From Candidatus Faecivivens stercoripullorum (lineage in GTDB: Bacteria; Bacillota; Clostridia; Oscillospirales; Ruminococcaceae): 12,147 nt of DNA. Both the position numbers and the translations under genes were made by a program. The DNA is taken from contig DVLW01000240.1 in assembly GCA_018715285.1 (NCBI GenBank), positions 1 to 12,147 of the forward strand. The letters run 5' to 3'. The notes beneath the pieces are model-generated. The model was not told where the DNA came from. It worked only from the letters and a program-made list of their open reading frames with translations, and did no database searches. Shown here piece by piece: positions 1-6,696 of this stretch (its first letter is position 1; each line of letters starts with the position of its first letter).

Positions 1-19
1 ATTACTTCATCCGGTTTGC
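1..19 (-). terminator. Left-edge partial terminator after the second tRNA-Glu
   Basis: The 19 bases just 3' of the first-listed tRNA-Glu (minus-strand reading) match the ascending half of the complete terminator at 187-221: both contain the ACTTCAT(C/T)CGGTTT segment. The other half of the stem and the U-run would lie beyond the window edge. Assignment rests on similarity to the complete copy only, so it is tentative. Confidence 0.4.
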
Positions 20-94
20 TGGTGACCCGTGCGAGAATCGAACTCGCGTTACAGCCGTGAAAGGGCCGTGTCTTAACCTCTTGACCAACGGGCC
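20..94 (-). tRNA. tRNA-Glu (anticodon TTC), distal copy
   Basis: On the minus strand this 75-nt segment folds as a complete cloverleaf. The acceptor stem is GGCCCGT paired with ACGGGTC (one G-U), followed by discriminator A and an encoded CCA (20-22). The anticodon loop CTTTCAC places anticodon TTC at 59-61, and the T-loop is TTCGATT. The anticodon arm CGGCC/GGCTG has one G-U pair. It decodes GAA/GAG. It is base-identical to the copy at 224-298. It sits after a terminator that closes the Met-Glu unit, so it needs either readthrough or its own promoter (weak candidate at 124-158). Confidence 0.96.
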
Positions 95-122
95 ATATGA
101 TCGCGGTAAGAATGCTACCGCA
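95..122 (-). pseudogene. Possible collapsed tRNA-Met remnant
   Basis: Just 5' of the distal tRNA-Glu, where an intact tRNA-Met would lie in the upstream copy, only a short element remains. Positions 95-109 match 299-313 (3' acceptor end of tRNA-Met plus spacer) at 13 of 15 bases. The following bases resemble the 5' acceptor end (GCGGTA). GCGGTA (116-121) and TACCGC (103-108) form a perfect 6-bp hairpin with a 7-nt loop. I infer that the tandem duplication originally carried tRNA-Met and that its body was deleted. Chance similarity is possible because the element is short. Confidence 0.35.
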
Positions 123-123
123 C

Positions 124-158
124 AGTATATAAAAGGCAATCATCAGGCTTTCTGTCAT
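124..158 (-). promoter_or_regulatory. Weak candidate promoter for the distal tRNA-Glu
   Basis: Reading the minus strand, ATGACA (153-158; 5 of 6 to TTGACA) is followed 18-19 bases later by TTTTAT/TTTATA and then by TATACT (124-129, 5 of 6 to TATAAT) at an over-long 23-bp spacing. The boxes exist but no pair has both a good match and a good spacing, so this is only a candidate. Confidence 0.25.
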
Positions 159-186
159 GAAAAACCGTCCGATACCTGTCAGGCAA

Positions 187-221
187 AAGAAAAAACCGGA
201 TGAATCACTTCATTCGGTTTT
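187..221 (-). terminator. Intrinsic terminator of the tRNA-Met/tRNA-Glu unit
   Basis: On the minus strand a 13-bp stem (209-221 with 192-204, one G-U) closes a 4-nt loop (205-208) and runs into TTTTTTCTTTT. It begins two bases after the CCA end of the proximal tRNA-Glu at 224. This is a textbook intrinsic terminator. Confidence 0.88.
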
Positions 222-223
222 GT

Positions 224-298
224 TGGTGACCCGTGCGAGAATCGAACTCGCGTTACAGCCGTGAAAGGGCCGTGTCTTAACCTCTTGACCAACGGGCC
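224..298 (-). tRNA. tRNA-Glu (anticodon TTC), proximal copy
   Basis: It is identical in all 75 bases to the copy at 20-94: same acceptor stem, anticodon TTC at 263-265, T-loop TTCGATT and encoded CCA at 224-226. It lies three bases 3' of tRNA-Met and upstream of the terminator at 187-221, so it is co-transcribed with tRNA-Met from the promoter at 431-459. Confidence 0.97.
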
Positions 299-301
299 AT
301 A

Positions 302-378
302 TGGTAGCGGTAACTGGATTCGAACCGGTGACACTTCGGGTATGAACCGAATGCTCTAGCCAACTGAGCTATACCGCC
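302..378 (-). tRNA. tRNA-Met (anticodon CAT), elongator type
   Basis: This 77-nt cloverleaf on the minus strand has acceptor GGCGGTA paired with TACCGCT (first pair G-U), D-arm GCTC..GAGC, anticodon stem TTCGG/CCGAA, loop TTCATAC (anticodon CAT at 342-344), T-loop TTCGAAT and encoded CCA (302-304). It lacks the three G-C pairs and unpaired first base expected of initiator tRNA and does not look like the Ile2 (lysidine) tRNA, so elongator Met is favoured. One odd detail is that the T-stem ACCGG/CCAGT contains a C-A mismatch in its central pair. It is the first gene of the tRNA unit. Confidence 0.93.
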
Positions 379-386
379 ATTTCTGT

Positions 387-422
387 TTCCGCCGCCTCAG
401 TGTTTTCTGAAGTCCCGCGGAA
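387..422 (-). other. Hairpin in the tRNA leader RNA
   Basis: Between the promoter and tRNA-Met the transcript can fold into an outer stem TTCCGC (417-422) with GCGGAA (387-392) and an inner stem CTTCAG (407-412) with CTGAGG (395-400) around a 6-nt loop. This would place a double-stranded element shortly upstream of the tRNA-Met 5' end. A role in leader processing is an inference. Confidence 0.45.
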
Positions 423-430
423 CGGTTATT

Positions 431-459
431 ATAATACCACATGAAAAAGCCTTTGTCAA
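431..459 (-). promoter_or_regulatory. Sigma-A promoter of the tRNA-Met/tRNA-Glu unit
   Basis: On the minus strand a perfect -35 box TTGACA (454-459) is followed after exactly 17 bases by TATTAT (431-436), preceded by TGG as in an extended -10. Upstream (about 460-505) is a run of alternating A- and T-tracts resembling an UP element. Transcription should start near 424-426, giving a leader of about 46 nt before tRNA-Met at 378. The match is near consensus, as expected for stable-RNA promoters. Confidence 0.88.
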
Positions 460-519
460 CACTTTTTTGAAAAAAATTTGAGAAAATATTTTTTTCTTTT
501 TTCTCCCCTGTTTTACAGC

Positions 520-554
520 AAAAATGGTGGCCGGAGAAACGCTCCGACCACCAT
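520..554 (-). terminator. Intrinsic terminator after the GNAT acetyltransferase gene
   Basis: On the minus strand a 13-bp stem (542-554 with 524-536, one G-U) with a 5-nt loop ends in a run of U residues (520-524). It lies 22 bases after the stop codon at 577 and closes the deacetylase-like/ksgA/acetyltransferase unit, insulating it from the tRNA promoter downstream. Confidence 0.88.
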
Positions 555-576
555 ATGATTACCCGGATTTTTCTAA

Positions 577-1788
577 TTATACATTATCCTGCTCAGAAAA
601 ACAGACCGGAATCGGGAACCAGTTCTTTTCCAGTGCAGGCTGCCGGCCGCAGAGTCCCATCTGGCCGGTAGGTGCGAACAGGAAGTTCATCATCTGGAGA
701 TGCGGCAGAGAAATATCTGCTGGAACCTCTTTTCCGACCTCTTCCACTGTAACCTTACCGTTCAGAACACGGACGCGCACTTTCTCACGACCGATAACTT
801 CAAAGACATATTCTCCATCCATCACCGGCTGACGGTCAGCTTTTACCTGAAGATAAGCCTTTACAACCTTTGCGTAATTCATGACATTGATACCGTATCC
901 GCCGCAAATCCGGCAATGCTCCGCAATCAGCGTCATGCAGCGAATCAGTGCCGTCTGGAACGGCATCAGCACAACTTCAACGCTTCCTGCTCCCTGTGCA
1001 ACAGCTGCTCCCAGAAGGGCAACAACGCCCGGCAGGAAGCCCATTCCGTCTTCTCCGCTCAATTCCTCATTCAATACCATTTCATTTACGGTATAGTTTC
1101 CATAAGCGTTGCCAATCGTCATGTATCCTGCAAAATTTCCATCCCGGAGCAGTACACGCACTTCACTGCGCCAGCTCTGGGCGATTTCCAGAAAATTCTG
1201 GCGTACGGCAAATACCGGCTGACGTTCATACAGTGCCTGACAGTCAGCAACGTACTTTTCACTATCCTTCACATTCAGAACCGTATAGCCGTCTTCGCTG
1301 ACCGGCGAACAGATACCTTCCACACCGTAACGGCGCAGCTGCTCATATACCGAAGCGCTCAGGTCAAATTCATAATGAGTTGCACATTTATCAAAACCAT
1401 AATGCTGATACCGCTGCTTCCGTCCGGAAAGGACCATATAATCCGCGCCTTCTTCTCTGGCGTCATCAATAGCCTTGTGCATAGCCATCTTCATATAGCC
1501 CTTACCACGGTCATACGGATGCACCGAAACAGTACCAATACCACGTACCAGCAGGCTTTCATCGCCGACTTTCAGCGGAATTTTAAAGCATCCAACCATT
1601 GAACGAATCCGTTCACCACGTTCACCAGGTTCTGTCACCATAACGTGATCTGCGGCAAGTTCCGGATGATTGCGATAGAGCTTGGGAAGCAATGCACGAA
1701 AGTCGATACCGAAAACATAGTTTCCAAAATCGATCAAATCCGCATAATCTGCCTCCTGTGCACGACGCAGACAGTATTTGTTTTCCAT
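577..1788 (-). CDS. Eis-like GNAT N-acetyltransferase with SCP2-like C-terminal domain
   Basis: A 403-residue cytosolic enzyme predicted to transfer the acetyl group of acetyl-CoA to an amine. The N-terminal GNAT domain (about residues 1-150) has the acetyl-CoA pyrophosphate loop D93-R-G-K-G-Y98 after the strand GTVSVHP (85-91), and a GRKQRYQHYGF segment (about 122-132) typical of the family. A second GNAT-like region follows, and the last ~100 residues resemble the sterol-carrier-like domain of Eis proteins. I start at 1788 rather than at the in-frame ATG at 1806: the AAAGGAT ribosome binding site (1797-1803) sits 8-9 bases before 1788 and overlaps the earlier ATG. It is the last gene of its unit, 42 bases after ksgA. 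Known Eis relatives include aminoglycoside acetyltransferases, but nothing here identifies the substrate. Confidence 0.88.
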   Translation of the reverse strand: MENKYCLRRAQEADYADLIDFGNYVFGIDFRALLPKLYRNHPELAADHVMVTEPGERGERIRSMVGCFKIPLKVGDESLLVRGIGTVSVHPYDRGKGYMKMAMHKAIDDAREEGADYMVLSGRKQRYQHYGFDKCATHYEFDLSASVYEQLRRYGVEGICSPVSEDGYTVLNVKDSEKYVADCQALYERQPVFAVRQNFLEIAQSWRSEVRVLLRDGNFAGYMTIGNAYGNYTVNEMVLNEELSGEDGMGFLPGVVALLGAAVAQGAGSVEVVLMPFQTALIRCMTLIAEHCRICGGYGINVMNYAKVVKAYLQVKADRQPVMDGEYVFEVIGREKVRVRVLNGKVTVEEVGKEVPADISLPHLQMMNFLFAPTGQMGLCGRQPALEKNWFPIPVCFSEQDNV

Positions 1789-1830
1789 GTTGAAACATCC
1801 TTTCATTTACAGGCTGATATAAGCACGATT

Positions 1831-2682
1831 TTATTTTATAATCTTTGAAAGTGCAATAAATTCATCCAGTGAAAGTTCTTCCGCACGTGCAGTCGGCTTC
1901 TGACCGATCTGTTCAAGCGCTGCCGCGATATCCGCCTTTGGCATTCCCAGCGAAGAAGACAGGGTATTCTGCAATGTCTTGCGGCGCTGAGAAAAAGCAC
2001 CCTTTACAACCCGGAACAGCTGCCGTTCCTGTTCTTCCGGCAAAAGCAATTCTTTCCGAATATCCAGCCGGATAACGCAGGAATCCACATTCGGTGCCGG
2101 CATAAAGCTGCCGCGTCCAACCGGAAATAAAACCTGTGGTTCACTGTAATACCGTACCGCAGCAGTTACTGCACCACAGTCACGGGAAGGCATCGGCGCA
2201 CACAGACGGGCAGCAGCCTCCTTTTGCACCATAACCGTTACCGATTTGATCGGAAGCCGCTGTTCCAGAAGTGCCATAATGACCGGAGAGGTGATGTAAT
2301 AAGGCAGATTGGCGCAGACCACCACATCCATTCCTGCAAACTCCTCTTCAATCAGCTTTTTCATATCCACCTTGAGAACATCCTGATTGATAACCTTAAT
2401 GTTATCATGTTCTTTCAGCGTATATTCCAGCACTGGCAGCAGCCGGCTGTCCAGCTCAATTGCCACTACCTTATCAGCCCGCAGCGCCAGTTCATGCGTC
2501 AGAATACCAAAACCGGTTCCGATTTCTATTGCTCCGACCCCTTTACCTGCACCACCCATTTCGGCAATACGAGGACAAACAGTCGGATTAATCAGGAAAT
2601 TCTGTCCAAGAGATTTGGAAAAGGAAAAGCCAAACCGCTCGCACAGTTCCCGAATAACTGAAATATTGCTTAAATTTTCCAC
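1831..2682 (-). CDS. rsmA: 16S rRNA (adenine1518-N6/adenine1519-N6)-dimethyltransferase
   Basis: RsmA/KsgA (283 residues) dimethylates two adjacent adenines in the 3' terminal hairpin of 16S rRNA during small-subunit maturation, using S-adenosylmethionine. Family landmarks are in order: SLGQNFL (24-30), SAM motif I EIGTGFGILT (53-62; Thr replaces the commoner Pro of GPG), acidic E76 in AIELD, D101, the catalytic NLPYY (125-129), MVQKEAAARL (151-160) and FMPAPNVDS (193-201). The length is normal. The start is a GTG at 2682, six bases after AAAGGAG. An upstream ATG is out of frame. It lies 40 bases after the deacetylase-like gene and 42 bases before the acetyltransferase, and is probably co-transcribed with both. 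Confidence 0.96.
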   Translation of the reverse strand: MENLSNISVIRELCERFGFSFSKSLGQNFLINPTVCPRIAEMGGAGKGVGAIEIGTGFGILTHELALRADKVVAIELDSRLLPVLEYTLKEHDNIKVINQDVLKVDMKKLIEEEFAGMDVVVCANLPYYITSPVIMALLEQRLPIKSVTVMVQKEAAARLCAPMPSRDCGAVTAAVRYYSEPQVLFPVGRGSFMPAPNVDSCVIRLDIRKELLLPEEQERQLFRVVKGAFSQRRKTLQNTLSSSLGMPKADIAAALEQIGQKPTARAEELSLDEFIALSKIIK

Positions 2683-2722
2683 TTCCTGCTCCTTTTGTCA
2701 TAATGAAATGTCCTGTCTGTCA

Positions 2723-3865
2723 TCAGGACGACTGATCTTCAAAATATGCTGAAGCCACATCTTCCAGACTGCCTTCATTGGGACGCAGCAGACGGGTCAT
2801 ACTCTGTAAGCTGGCATGACCCGATATCAGATTCCAGCCGGGATTATCTTCCACGTTTTTACCATCCAGCGGTCCGTCACAGGTCCCTGCAAGCATCGTC
2901 ATGGTAATACCCGACTGGGAAAGGGCCTGATCTGTTTCCGTTCCACCGCAGCCTTCCGGCACAAAAAATGCATCTGCCTCATGAAAGAGCGTCTGCCGCA
3001 TCTTTTCTCCCATCGTCAGAGCATCCTTGCCGACCGTACTGTAATACAGCAAAAGATTATCCTCTGTGATATTCCGTTTACTTTCCGGAGTAAGTCCCAG
3101 CAGATGCATCAGGGATGAAAGTTTCCCGACCGGTTTTGACGGCCCGAGCCAGGTCTGTGCATCCAGACAGAGGTCATAACCCTGACTGGCAATCTCCACG
3201 CAATCAGACTCATCCAGCTGGCGAATCTGATTCCAGCTCAGTCGGGAAGTCGCAATCTCCTTTTCGACACTGCCGGAATACAGTTCCGCCTCTGCCCCTA
3301 TTATACCGACACATCCCTTAGGAGAAGCAGCACCGGTAGTTGAACCATTCCGGGCACTTTCCCGAAGCTGCGGCCATACAACAGTATAAAAGCTCTCATA
3401 TCCGCCTGTAAAGGTCAGCATAACAGCTTTTTCAGGAAGCGCAGACAATCCCTGTACCGCCTTTTTCAGTTCAGACGGCAGTACAAATCCCGCTCCATTT
3501 TCCATCAGCCATGCCAGATCTTCTTTAAAGGCAGACAGGGTAATTGCGCTGTCCTCTCCGGCAGACAGTGCAGCCGCAACATCTTCCTGGGTAGGAAGCA
3601 CCTGGTGGTAATCGATAATCAGGACGCTTCCTGCCTGAGCCGCACCCAGCGTCTGAATCGCATCTTCCCGTCCGCCTCTTGCATATCGTTCCGCCAGCAG
3701 ACAGCAAATCAGCGTCAGTGCTGTTCCGGTCAGTATTGTCAGAATCTTCTGCGCCCGCCGGTTTAAACGGGTAATATGAAAAGTTTCTCTGCCGCCGGAA
3801 TCATTCAATCCACCGCCGGACAAAAAATCCTTTCTCCTCTGGCGCCAGTCTTTCCATCCGTTCAT
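2723..3865 (-). CDS. Membrane-anchored polysaccharide deacetylase-like protein lacking active-site residues
   Basis: A 380-residue protein with a basic cytoplasmic N-terminus (~38 residues), one transmembrane helix (~40-58) and an extracytoplasmic domain that follows the layout of NodB-type polysaccharide deacetylases: VLIIDYHQV (81-89), FKEDLAWLMENG (113-124), VMLTFTGGYES (148-158), then LSWNQIRQL..VEIASQGYDLC (209-233). In active family members the third segment reads TFDDGY and the last reads SHxxxxH. Here both Asp are replaced (T153, G154), and the metal-binding His positions are Q228 and C233. The fold call is from these aligned landmarks; loss of activity is inferred. The start ATG at 3865 follows AAAGGGG by a few bases. 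It is the first gene of a unit with ksgA, after the gyrA terminator. I see no convincing promoter in 3866-3973. Confidence 0.72.
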   Translation of the reverse strand: MNGWKDWRQRRKDFLSGGGLNDSGGRETFHITRLNRRAQKILTILTGTALTLICCLLAERYARGGREDAIQTLGAAQAGSVLIIDYHQVLPTQEDVAAALSAGEDSAITLSAFKEDLAWLMENGAGFVLPSELKKAVQGLSALPEKAVMLTFTGGYESFYTVVWPQLRESARNGSTTGAASPKGCVGIIGAEAELYSGSVEKEIATSRLSWNQIRQLDESDCVEIASQGYDLCLDAQTWLGPSKPVGKLSSLMHLLGLTPESKRNITEDNLLLYYSTVGKDALTMGEKMRQTLFHEADAFFVPEGCGGTETDQALSQSGITMTMLAGTCDGPLDGKNVEDNPGWNLISGHASLQSMTRLLRPNEGSLEDVASAYFEDQSS

Positions 3866-3884
3866 CCGCCCGCCCCTTTCTTTC

Positions 3885-3898
3885 CCGGCTCTCGCCGG
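3885..3898 (-). other. GNRA-tetraloop hairpin in the deacetylase-like gene leader
   Basis: In the minus-strand transcript CCGGC-GAGA-GCCGG forms a 5-bp all-GC hairpin with a GAGA tetraloop, immediately before the AAAGAAAGGGG ribosome binding region. It is a stable small structure. Its function is unknown. Confidence 0.5.
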
Positions 3899-3973
3899 TC
3901 AAATCGAGACATCATATGCAGGTAAACGGGAAAATATGGCGGATTCGATTTGAACCGCAATGGGCTATCACAG

Positions 3974-4001
3974 AAAAACGGGCGAATTTCTCCGCCCGTT
4001 T
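3974..4001 (-). terminator. Intrinsic terminator after gyrA
   Basis: On the minus strand a 9-bp stem AAACGGGCG/CGCCCGTTT (3993-4001 with 3976-3984) with an 8-nt loop runs into TTTTTCTG. It starts 24 bases after the gyrA stop codon and marks the end of the replication/topology cluster. Confidence 0.88.
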
Positions 4002-4025
4002 GTTGTTTTTTAACCAGATGACGGA

Positions 4026-6590
4026 TTACTCGCCAGATTCTTCCTGGTCTTCTTCTGTCATCTGTACATCACTGTCTTCCAAAACCTGTGCTTCATCCAT
4101 CGATTCAGTGGTTTCCTCATCCAGTTCATCTTCCGCCTTTTCAGACTCATCCAGATGTTCAACCGCTGCAAATGCAACGACACTGTCGTTATCTGCCAGG
4201 CGCATAACACGTACACCAGTTGCATAACGGCTCATGATATTGACATCAGCCGCGGCAATACGAATGATGATACCGTCGTTTGAAATCAGAATAAGGTCCT
4301 GGTCATCCCGAACCACCTTGATTCCACAGACATAACCCTTGGTATCGTTGACCTTATAGTTGATCTTGCCCATGCCGTTACGTCCCTGAACCGGGTAATC
4401 AGAAACCGGCGTCCGTCTGCCCTGACCCTTGTCGGTAACGGTCAGGATGCAGGCATCTTCACGTGCTGCGACCATGCCGACAACACTGTCGCCGGGTTTA
4501 AGGCTGATCGCCTTGACACCCATTGCCGTACGGGACATCGGACGAACATCATTTTCAGAGAAACGAATTGCCATACCATTACGGGTTGCAATAACCAGCT
4601 CATCTTTTCCATCGGTCAGTCTGACCCAGGCCAGCTCGTCGCCTTCATTCAGGCCAAGCGCAATCAGGCCGGATTTACGGATATTTTTATAAGCATCCAG
4701 ACGAGTACGCTTAATCAAGCCGTTTTTGGTAACCATAACGAGGTAATGTTCTTCGTCAAAATCACCGACCCGCATCATCGAAGTGACCTTTTCTTCTGGT
4801 GCCAATGCCAGAAGGTTAACCATATTGGTTCCGCGTGCGGTACGGTTGCCTTCAGGGATTTCGTAGCACTTAAGGCTGAACACCCGTCCCTGATTGGTAA
4901 AGAACAGCATCTGGTCATGGCTGGAGGTGACAAACATCTCTTCGACAAAGTCCTCATCCCGCTGCTTCATGCCGGAAATACCACGGCCGCCACGTTTCTG
5001 AATACGATAAGCAGAGCTTGCCTGACGTTTGACATAGCCAAAATGGGTCAGAGTAATGACGCAGTCTTCTTCCGGAATCAGGTCTTCAATATCCACGTCT
5101 CCTTCAACCGCACGGATTTCGGTACGGCGGTCGTCACGGAACTTATCGCGGATTTCGCCCAGTTCTTTTTTGAATACTTCCATGATCTTGCTGTAATCGC
5201 TGAGCAGTTCCTGATATTCCTTGATCTGACTCTCCAGCTCGCTCAGTTCCTCTTCAATCTTGAGAATTTCCAGACCTGCCAGCTGACCAATACGGTAAGC
5301 GACAATCGCGCTTGCCTGCGGATCATCAAACCCGAATTTTTCCATAATTGCGGCTTTTGCTTCCGGAATACCGCCCTTGCAGGCACGGATCGTCGCAATA
5401 ATCTCATCGACAATATCAATTGCCCGTTTCAGGCCTTCCAGAATATGTGCACGGTCAGCTGCTTTTTTCAGATCATACTGGGTACGGCGTGTAATGACTT
5501 CACCCTGAAAATCGATGTATTTTTGCAGCATCTCCTTGAGGGTCAGCACTCTGGGCTGTCCGTCAACCAGCGCAATCATAATGACACCGACTGTCTCCTG
5601 AAGCAGGGAGTAATGATACAGCTGATTCAAAACCAGCTGAGGAGTTGCATCCCGTTTCAGTTCAAAGACAATCCGCATACCGTCACGGTCGGATTCATCA
5701 CGGATATAGGAAATTCCCTCAATCCGCTTGTTCTTGACCAGATCGGCAATTCCCTGGATAATACGGGATTTATTGACCATATAGGGAATTTCGGTAACGA
5801 CAATCGACTGACGTCCTTTGGAGTCTTCCTCAATATCCGCCTTTGCACGCAGCGTCAGTTTTCCGCGTCCGGTCGCATAGGCACTGCGGATTCCGCTTCT
5901 GCCCATGATGATACCACCGGTCGGGAAGTCAGGCCCCTTGATATAGTTCATCAGTTCATCCAGACCAATGTCAGGATTATCGATTACCGCGTCAATCGCA
6001 TCGCATACCTCTCCAAGGTTATGCGGCGGAATATTGGTTGCCATACCGACCGCAATACCGGAAGAACCGTTGACCAGCAGATTGGGGTAACGGGAAGGCA
6101 GAACCTTGGGTTCCTTGCGGGTATCATCAAAGTTGGAATCAAAATCAATGGTATCCTTGCCGATATCGGTGACCATGTACTGAGCCATTTTGCTCATACG
6201 CGCTTCGGTATAACGGTAAGCAGCAGGCGGGTCGCCGTCGATGGAACCGAAGTTTCCGTGACCGTCTACCAGTTTGTAGCGCATCGAGAAGTTCTGCGCC
6301 AGACGTACCAGTGCGTCATATACCGATGCGTCACCATGCGGATGATACCGGCCCAGTACGCTACCGACGGTCGTCGCACACTTACGAAACGGCTTGTCAG
6401 AAGTCAGGCCATCTTCATGCATCGTATAGATAATCCGTCGGTGAACCGGCTTGAGGCCGTCCCGAACATCCGGAAGGGCACGCGAAACGATAACCGACAT
6501 CGAATAGTCGATAAACGACTTGCGCATCTCCCGGTTGATATCGGCAACCTTTACGATGGTACCTTCCTGATTAAGAAAATCATTGTCCAT
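4026..6590 (-). CDS. gyrA: DNA gyrase subunit A
   Basis: GyrA (854 residues) is the breakage-reunion subunit of the A2B2 gyrase that introduces negative supercoils ahead of forks and transcription. The N-terminal winged-helix/tower region carries the quinolone-binding segment HPHGDASVYD (83-92) and the catalytic Tyr127 in RYTE. A coiled-coil region lies around 440-490, and the C-terminal beta-pinwheel contains the GyrA box QKRGGRG (531-537), which separates it from topoisomerase IV ParC. The last ~43 residues (812-854) form a highly acidic tail. The position matching E. coli Ser83 is Ala88, while the Asp87 equivalent (Asp92) is kept. The start ATG at 6590 is preceded by GGAAAGGA at a rather long spacing (~12 bases). 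The upstream neighbour is a YcxB-like membrane protein, not gyrB directly. An intrinsic terminator follows. Confidence 0.99.
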   Translation of the reverse strand: MDNDFLNQEGTIVKVADINREMRKSFIDYSMSVIVSRALPDVRDGLKPVHRRIIYTMHEDGLTSDKPFRKCATTVGSVLGRYHPHGDASVYDALVRLAQNFSMRYKLVDGHGNFGSIDGDPPAAYRYTEARMSKMAQYMVTDIGKDTIDFDSNFDDTRKEPKVLPSRYPNLLVNGSSGIAVGMATNIPPHNLGEVCDAIDAVIDNPDIGLDELMNYIKGPDFPTGGIIMGRSGIRSAYATGRGKLTLRAKADIEEDSKGRQSIVVTEIPYMVNKSRIIQGIADLVKNKRIEGISYIRDESDRDGMRIVFELKRDATPQLVLNQLYHYSLLQETVGVIMIALVDGQPRVLTLKEMLQKYIDFQGEVITRRTQYDLKKAADRAHILEGLKRAIDIVDEIIATIRACKGGIPEAKAAIMEKFGFDDPQASAIVAYRIGQLAGLEILKIEEELSELESQIKEYQELLSDYSKIMEVFKKELGEIRDKFRDDRRTEIRAVEGDVDIEDLIPEEDCVITLTHFGYVKRQASSAYRIQKRGGRGISGMKQRDEDFVEEMFVTSSHDQMLFFTNQGRVFSLKCYEIPEGNRTARGTNMVNLLALAPEEKVTSMMRVGDFDEEHYLVMVTKNGLIKRTRLDAYKNIRKSGLIALGLNEGDELAWVRLTDGKDELVIATRNGMAIRFSENDVRPMSRTAMGVKAISLKPGDSVVGMVAAREDACILTVTDKGQGRRTPVSDYPVQGRNGMGKINYKVNDTKGYVCGIKVVRDDQDLILISNDGIIIRIAAADVNIMSRYATGVRVMRLADNDSVVAFAAVEHLDESEKAEDELDEETTESMDEAQVLEDSDVQMTEEDQEESGE

Positions 6591-6615
6591 TTATTTTACC
6601 ATTCCTTTCCGGTTC

Positions 6616-6632
6616 CCGCCCCGCGCAGGCGG
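6616..6632 (-). other. GC hairpin in the gyrA leader
   Basis: CCGCC (6628-6632) and GGCGG (6616-6620) pair around a 7-nt loop in the transcript, just upstream of the gyrA ribosome binding site at about 6603-6610. A smaller hairpin GGCTG/CAGCC lies at 6662-6674. The 106-base gap holds no other recognisable signal. A regulatory role is unproven. Confidence 0.35.
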
Positions 6633-6696
6633 CAAAACCAGTGGGACACATTCAGTTCCCGGGCTGTATCAGCCAATAAACATAAAGCGCGGCAAC

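Noticed and set aside
3930..3960. tRNA T-arm-like string (GGTTCAAATC) and a bulged hairpin in the gap after gyrA
   Set aside because: No acceptor, D or anticodon arm can be found around it. It is not a tRNA, and it lacks a proper U-run for a second terminator.
3866..3973. Promoter for the deacetylase-like gene
   Set aside because: TATGAT has no suitable -35 partner and TTGCGG has no suitable -10 partner at the right spacing. One may exist, but I cannot support it.
6591..6602. Three-codon ORF (Met-Val-Lys-stop) abutting the gyrA start
   Set aside because: Its ATG is only about one base from the purine-rich ribosome binding site, too close for initiation. The site serves gyrA at a longer spacing.
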